Virus record (IMG/VR): IMGVR_UViG_3300032246_000977
Coordinates: 1 to 64,000 of that record
DNA: 64,000 bases
Origin: a virus
Direction: 5' to 3' (one strand)
This document shows, piece by piece, positions 18,001-27,000 of this stretch. The notes beneath the pieces were generated by a model, which was not told the DNA's origin, did not search any database, and was given only the letters and a program-made list of their open reading frames with translations. Each line of letters begins with the position of its first letter. Position 1 is the first letter of the stretch. The position numbers were made by a program, and so were the translations under genes.

Positions 18001-21000
18001 CAACAATTTCAATTTACTTACGATGGTAGTCCTTTGCTATTAGATGTAGCGGTTAATACCAACAACGTTATACCAGCTATACAATTATATGTAAACAGCC
18101 AGTTCCAAGACCCGGGTCGATATACCTACATCACCACTAGTGATACTACAACTATTACCATGAGCAAAACTTATGTGTTGCCAGGTGATGTAATTGAAGT
18201 AGCGGTATTGAGTGATCAGGTCAGTGCAACAGCATTTTATCAAATTCCTGTTAATTTAGAAAATAATCCACTCAATACCAACAATAGTATCTTTACTTTA
18301 GGCACAGCTCGCACACATTACGAAACTGTTGGCGAAAATTTGCTTGGACTTGTAGGTCCAATTATTGGCCCAAACAACACCAGAGACTTGGGCAACATTG
18401 TTCCTTTTGGTCAACAAATACTACAACAAAGTAGTCCGTTGACCTTGGCCGGCTATTTCATGCGTAGCAAAGAATATGATATTTTTGGTGCATTAGAATA
18501 CAACAGCCGAGAGTACATCAAGTTTAAATCTTTGTTGATAGATACTGTGGTACGCAATGATTATGGAGACATGACTGTGGCTGAAATATTAGATTCAGCT
18601 ATAGCCACCATTACCAATGGACGCACAGATACTAATCCATTTTATTGGAGCGACATGTTGCCCACTGGGTCAGTGTACACACAAACAGTCAACACTATTA
18701 CCCCAATTAGCACTCCAATATTCAACACAGTACAGACCTATGATTTTACCAGTTCTAACTATCTTGGATTACTGGTATATCTGACAAGGACTATTAATAA
18801 TCAGCCAGTCACAACATTGTTGGTTCGTGATGTAGAATATGTAGTGGCCACAGACAGTCCTAGACTTACTATAACAGTTCCTCTGAATGATGGAGATGTT
18901 GTAACCATCAATGAATATGGCAACACCGCCGGCAACTTTGTTCCTAATACTCCTACTAAACTAGGGCTGTATCCAAAGTATTTGCCAAGAATATTCTATG
19001 ACATCGACTATGTGAATCCTGCATTGGTTGTGCAAGGGCATGATGGCAGTATCACTATTGCTTTCACCACTACAGATCAATACAACAACGGCCACATTGA
19101 CATACGTGATCAAATATTATTAGAATTTGAAAAACGTATCTATGACAATTTAAAAAATGACGGCAACCCAGTACCGCTAACTGCGGAAGAAGTAATTCCT
19201 GGATTCTTCCGCAAAACTGATTACACTCAAACAAATATCAATAATATCTTGAGTGAAAGTTTTTTGACCTGGGTTGGATGGAACAAACTGGATTATAAAC
19301 GTCAAGACTACATTGCCAATAATCCATTCACTTACAATTATAGCACAGCCGGTAACAAGGTCAATGAAGAGCCGTTGTTGGGTGCCTGGCGTGGTATCTA
19401 TCGTTATTTCTACGACACATTAACTCCTAATTTAACTCCCTGGGAGATGTTGGGCCTGACTGAAAAACCAGTCTGGTGGGAGGAACGGTATGGTCCTGCC
19501 CCATATACCAGTGATAACTTGGTATTGTGGGACGACTTAGAGGCTGGCTTGGTAGCAGACCCAATTGCACCTTACATTAAACCCAACTATGTAAGACCAG
19601 GCCTAACAAAACTTATTCCTGTTGGCACAGAAGGCGAGTTATTGGCACCACTTTATAGTGTAGTTGGCAGTTATAATTCTAACGCATTCCAAAAGAGTTG
19701 GAGTGCCGGCGACGGCGGCCCAGTAGAGGCAAGTTGGTGGATGAGCTCTAGCTATCCATTTGCGATCATGCGTTTGTTGATATTGACCAAACCAGCAGAA
19801 TTTTTTGCCCTGTTTGCCGACAGAGATTTATATCGTTATGATTTTGAATTAGAACAATATCTTTACAATGGACGTTATAGGCTAGATGCCAACGGCATAG
19901 AGATCTATGGCAACGGCGTTAGCAAAGCCAGTTACATTGATTGGATTGTTGACTACAATCGTCAATTAGGACGTAACAGTACAACTGCGTTGACTAACGA
20001 TTTGGCCAATCTTGATGTGCGATTATGCTATCGTATGGCCAGTTTTACAGACAAACAATACCTTGATGTTATATTAGAACGCCAAAGTCCAAATAGTACC
20101 AACAGTAGTTTGACATTGCCGGACAACAACTATCAATTGTTGTTGTATAAAAATCAGCCATTCAACGAAATTGTTTATAGTGCGTTAATCATTGAAATAG
20201 TCTCAGGTGGTTATGCAGTATACGGATACAACAATGCCACGCCATATTTTAATATTTTTGCCAGTGCCAGCAACGGATTGTTAAAAACAGTCAGCGGTGG
20301 AGGTACCGCAGTTCGAGTACCAGCACAATATAGTGATACAGTAGTACAAATACCTTATGGATATACTTTTGTTAATAATACTGTTGTAGTTGATTTTATT
20401 TTAAGCTACGGTGCTTATCTTGAAAAGCAAGGGTTAATTTTCAATGATTATGAAAATGGTTACAAACTTGACTGGACACAAATGGCCACAGAGTTTTTAT
20501 ACTACAGTCAACAAGGATGGACGCCTGGCACTATTATCAATTTAAATCCGTGTGCTACTACACTCAAGGCATTCCGTGCTGGATCAGTAGTTGATACTAT
20601 TATCAGCACCAGCCCAGAACAACTTTTACTTGATCAAAATCGCACTACTCTTCCTACTAGAGATTTGATTGTACAACGTGATGGTGATGCATTTAGCGTG
20701 ACTAGTGCAAGTAATCAATCTATATCATATTTGCATTTGAAATTTACCAGTTATGAAACTATGATGGTCTTGGACAATGTCAGCATATTCCAAGATCTTG
20801 TGTACAATCCTGCTACCTCAGCAAGACAAAGTCGTATCCGTATAGTTGCAGCCACGTCCAATGAGTGGAATGGTGTGTTAGATGCACAAGGCTTTATACT
20901 TAATAATAACAGTAATGTCAAAGAATGGTTGCCAAACAAAAAATACACCAAAGGCGAAATTGTAATTTATAAAAATAACTATTGGTCAGCACAAACTATC

Positions 21001-24000
21001 GTACAACCCAAAGTAGAATTTGATTACAATGACTGGGTCAAGAGTGACTACACTAAAATACAAGGTGGTCTATTGCCCAACTTGGCCAACAAAGCCAATC
21101 AATTGGCCAACAGCTATGACACACAACAAGCCAATCTTGAAAGCGACAACGATTTATTGAGTTTTGGACTTATAGGTTTCCGCCCACGCCAGTATATGAC
21201 TGATTTGAACCTAGACGATATCAGTCAAGTAAATCTTTATCAACAATTCTTGCCTACCAAAGGTACACTACGATCTGCACAATTGTTTACTCGTGCAGAC
21301 CTGGGCAAAGAAACTGGTGATTATGAAATTTTTGAAAACTGGGGTGTATTGGTCGGAACCTATGGAGCAAATGCTAACCGCAGTTTCTTTGAGCTTAGAT
21401 TAAATGAAGCCTACTTAAGATCAGATCCTTGCACCGTGCAGGTAATCAATCCCGGCGAAACCAGTCAGGCCAATCAAACTATTTTATTAGATGATGTATG
21501 GCGTGAAAGTTATAAACTAACCAGCCCTGATATTTTACCAACCACATATACAACCAACCGCGATACTGCATTGCCTAGTGCTGGATATGTAAATCTCAAT
21601 GATGTAGACCTAACAGTGTTTAGTCTTGATGACCCAACAAGCATTGCTGCAAACATCAACGACATTGGGGTTGGTACTACTATCTGGGCCGCCAAATCTA
21701 ACAGCTACGACTGGAACGTATACAGATGTAGTCGGGTTCCTGGACAGCTTATTTTAGTCACTGACAATTTAAATGGCACCAGTATTGCACAGTTTTCTCA
21801 ACCGCACGGATTGTCTGTAGGAGATCTCGTGGTGTTCCGTTATTTTAATGCCAACGTAAACGGTGTTTATCGTGTGTTGGCCGTACCAGGCATTTCATCT
21901 ATAACAGTTGCCTTTAACTTTGGAAGCTCTAATCAAACCAGCTTAATAGGTAGTGGATTGGTATTTTATCTACAGACCATGCGTGTGTCACAGGCCAGTG
22001 ACGTAGCTTCATTACCATACGCTAATTCTTTAATTTCTGGTGCCAAGGCCTATGTTGATGACAACGGCTCGGGACATTGGGAAGTATTAGAAAAACAAAA
22101 TCCATTCACTGGGTTTGATGAGTTCTCCCCCGACCCATTGGTATACAATTCACGATATGGCGTAAGTGTAACTCAACCGTTGAATTTATCTGCTGCATTA
22201 GTTGGTGCTCCAGGTACCGGAACCGATGCTGGTGCAGTATATTCTTATATTCGAGACACCACTAACAATCTATATCTGCAAGATATACAATTAGAATTAA
22301 CTGCTCCTAACGTAACTGGATACGGTAATGCAGTTAAATTTGGACAAAATACCTGGGCAGTGGCCGGAGCCAGTGCTAGTCGGAACAACACAGGTTATGC
22401 TGCTACCATATACCGAGCACCAGTCACCGGCGGATATAGTACAACACAATTATTAATTGCACCAGATCAAAACTTTGGTGCAACAAGATTTGGATATGAT
22501 GTAGCAATGAGTCAAGATGAACGTTGGATGTATGTGTCAGCTCCATATGCCGACAGCGGCGGCCGAGTTTATGCGTATGGTCGTGTTGATGTAGAAGAAC
22601 AGTATGCATCCTACAGAACTGACGGCGCGACAACAGCATTTAATTGGTCTAACTCTTTGGTAATTGACTATACACAACCAGATCAGTTGACAGTAAGCCT
22701 TAACAATGAGTTACTGTACGAAACCACAGATTATACAGTAAACCAAAACAATATAGTTTTCTCAGTACCTCCACCCAACGGCCAGTTGCTGGTTATAACT
22801 CGCCGCCAAGCAGTTCAGTTGGATTCTGCAACTTATTTTGAGGTTGAACAAAATTCAACAACCGGCAGTGGACTTGATGCAAAATTCACAGTTGATGTCA
22901 CACGAGGAGTTTACACTGTTACAATAACCAATAGTGGATTGAATTATGTAGTGGGCAATCAGTTGACCATTCTGGGAACACAAATTGGTGGCACTGCTCC
23001 TGCTAATAATTTGGTGATTACAGTGACTGCGGTAAATGCTGGAGCAATAACAGAATTTACCTTTACCGGATCTGGTATTAGTAACACCACAGTATTTTCA
23101 TTAAGTCCTTATCTGTATACAGTTTCTAACATCTACTCATTTGTAGTCACAATAGATGGCGTGTTACAACGCCCACATATTGACTACGAATTCAACGAAG
23201 ACAGTACAGCGACCACAGCGGATTTACATTTGCTCACAAATCCGCCAGCCGGTGCCAACATTTATGTGGTTTCAAACACCTATTGGCAATATTGTGATAC
23301 AATTTCTGTTCCTGGCCTTGCCAATGATTCACAATTTGGTGTTAGTCTGGCTACAGCTACCAATGGTGCCCAGATATTGGCTGGTTGCAACAGAGATTCT
23401 GCAATTGATGCCAATGGAAGAACCATTGCACATGCTGGATCTGTATATGCATTTGACCGTAGCATATTAAATTACTTGATTGACAATGTTGACACTGTGA
23501 CTTATAGTCTAACAGGATCAGTGACTGGTCCAGTATCAGTTGCATTAAATAATCAATTTTTAAATGTTTACGAATTTACTGATACCAATGGACTTACAAC
23601 AATTCAATTTATTAATGGACAGGTAAATGTTAATCTTTATACTAATGAAATTACATTACTTGACAATTTAACAGTGACAGTAGGCGATGTATTAAGCGTT
23701 TCGACTAATCAATTTAGTCAAATTCAAAAGATTACTGCTGATACCCCATTGGATGAAACAGCGTACGGGCAGGCCGTCGACCTTTGTCCAACCGATTGTA
23801 GTCTTTATGCTGGTGCACCGTTGGACAGCTCAGTTCTTCCACAAGCTGGTAGCGTACAAAGAAATGTAAATCAAAGTCGGGTATATGGTGTTACAACCAG
23901 TACTATAGCCAATCCTTCTTTAACTGCTGGCGATACTATACGAATTAACAATTATGAAGTAGCTGTGCCGGTTGCTCCCAACAATAACATTGAAGGGTTA

Positions 24001-27000
24001 ATAAGTGCTATTAATGCCGCAGGAATACCTAATGTGGTAGCTACGATGGCTGCCAATGCAGAATTTGTTGGCAACGGTGCAACTAAAGTATTTGATATAG
24101 GAACTCTTTATTCGGCTGCCGATAGTTATACCACAGTGGTATATATTAACGATACATTGCAAAATTATGGATCTGATTACATTTACAACAACACTACACA
24201 ACAAATATTCTTTGTGTTGGCACCTATTACTGGAGCAGTAGTTACTGTAGTGTCAGGACGCATGACATTAAACGTAAAAAATACAGAATCTGCTACAGCC
24301 TTTAATAAACTTACAGTATTGCCTGGAGTAATTGGATCTGCATTTGACAATCTTGGATGGAATACTTTTGTTTACGCACAAACAATTGTCAGCCCAAGCC
24401 CATCTGATTTTGCACAATTTGGTAGTGCTTTGAGCATTGATTCTAGTAATGTTAACCTAGTAGTTGGAGCACCCAACGGCAATGTTTACCAACCTGAAAT
24501 CTTTGACGGCGGCGAAACTTATTTTGACGATCGTAGCACCACATTCTTCCACCCAATTGACAACAGTGGCGTAGTTTATACCTACGATTATCTACCAAGC
24601 TCAACCTCATCAGTGACAAATCCTGGCAAGTTTGTGTTTGGTCAACAGATTTATGCAGAAGAGTTAATGCCCAATGATCAATTTGGTATTGCAGTAAACT
24701 TTACCAGCGGCCGACTCATGGTAGGTGTTCCGGGCAACGATCTTGGCGATAGTTCAGCAAATTACGGTCGTGTCAATGTGTTTAATAATCCAGATCGCAA
24801 ATCAGCTTGGACAGTAATACACGAACAACAACCAGTGGTTGACGTCGACTTACTCAATGGCGTGTACATGTACGACAAATTAACATCGTCGACGCAGACA
24901 TATTTTGATTTTATTGATCCGTTGCAAGGAAAGATTCTTGGTGCCGCCCGCAGAAACTTAGATTATATTGGTGCTGTGGATCCGGCCAACTACAACACTG
25001 GGTCAATACACAACAATGGCAACAGTTGGGGATCTGAGCACGTGGGTCAAATGTGGTGGGATACTGACACAGTAAGATTTATTGATCCAAACCAAGACGA
25101 CATTGTATATGCCAGCCGTCGTTGGAGTCAAACATTCCCTGGCAGTCGAGTTGACATTTATCAATGGGTAGCCAGTGATGTTCCACCTCTTAGCTACACC
25201 GGTGTTGGTACTCCATTGAGCACCACAAGTTACACTGTGAGAAGCAACTTAAATCAAGAAAATGTGTTTACCACCACGTACTATTATTGGGTACGAGGAA
25301 TTACAACTATTAGCACCGGTGCTGGAAAAACTCTTAGTGCTGTAGGCGTATCTCGATACATTGAAAATCCACGCAACAGTGGTATCCCTTACATTGCTGC
25401 TCTTAATGCCAGCACAGTGGCCATTTATAACGGACTTGAATACATATCGGCAGCAGACACAATACTGCACATAGATTATGATCGACAATTAACCGACGCA
25501 AATATTCACACAGAATATGAATTCATTGCACAAAATAAACCAGACGCATTCTTGAGTGCTACATTATATCGTAAACTACAAGACAGCTTCTGCGGTGCCG
25601 ACACCGCTGGTGCAGTAGTTCCGGATCCGTTTTTGAGCCCAGCTGAACGTTATGGTGTACAATTCCGTCCAAGACAAAGCATGTTTGTTGATCGTTTTAT
25701 GGCCTTGGAAAATTATCTAGGTCGTGCTAACAACGTATTAAAACAGTTTCCTATTATTGAAAGTAGAAAATTAAGTTTACTAAACAGTGCTGAGCCACAG
25801 CCAACATCAACTGTTGATGGTGTTGTAGTTTGGAACAAACGTGTGGCCAATCTTGAAGAACTCAGCTATCAAAATTTATACAGTGTTCCGTTGGGATATC
25901 TATATCTAGTGGAATCTACTAGTACACAGAATGGTTTGTGGACCATATACGAAGTAGCAATCTCAGATGTTGTTTCTACAGAAAGAACAGTTAATTTAGT
26001 TCGCGTTCAAAATTACGATACAAGACTGTATTGGGATCATATTGACTGGTACTTGCCTGGATATAATAGTACAGTACAGCCAATAGCAGAAGTACCAGTA
26101 TATTCAGCATTAGATACTTTATCTTTACAAGCGGCTCCTGTGGGCAGTAGTGTCAAAGTTACGGCCAATGCACAAGGCAAATTTGAAATTTATCTAAGAA
26201 CCGATCTTGGTTGGGAGCGTGTAGGACTCCAGGATGGTACCATACAGTTTTCTGAAAAATTATGGAACTATGCCGCTGGTAATTTTGGATTTGATGTTGA
26301 AGTATTTGATGCTCAGTACTTTGATCAAGAACCAGTGATTGAGACTAGAAAAATTATTCAAGCAATCAATGAAGAATTATTCATTGATGACCTGGCTATT
26401 GAACGTAATCGTGCATTGATGTTGGTGTTTAATTTTATCTACAGTGAATTCACCACTCCAAGTTGGTTGGTTAAAAACAGTTTTATTGATGTGTTCCACA
26501 AGATTCGTTCGCTGTTGCCGTATCAAACTTATTTGCAAGACAATCAAACATTTGTGTTGGATTATATCCAAGAAGTCAAACCTTACCATGTGCAAATCAG
26601 AGAGTTTAATCTTGCTTACAACGGACAAGACGATTATCCTGGATCGCTAACAGACTTTGATGTTCCGGCATATTGGAATTCTGCGTTGGCACAGCCACAG
26701 TTTATAAGTCCAGTGCTACAAGATGATACTGCTGGACATCCATATACCCTGTCAGACAGCGTGGTTAAAAATACAATCAGTGATGCGGGTCCTAATGCTG
26801 AAATATGGACTATGGATCCTTGGAAACAATGGTATAACAATTATTTGTTAAGCATTCAAAGTGTAACTATTGTGGATGGCGGTGCTGGATATACTGTTGC
26901 TCCAGAAGTAATAGTCACTGGCGAGTGTGTTGAACAAGCAACAATGACAGCGGTGATTAACAGTGCTGGCAAAGTAGTATCAATCACAGTTGATAATCCT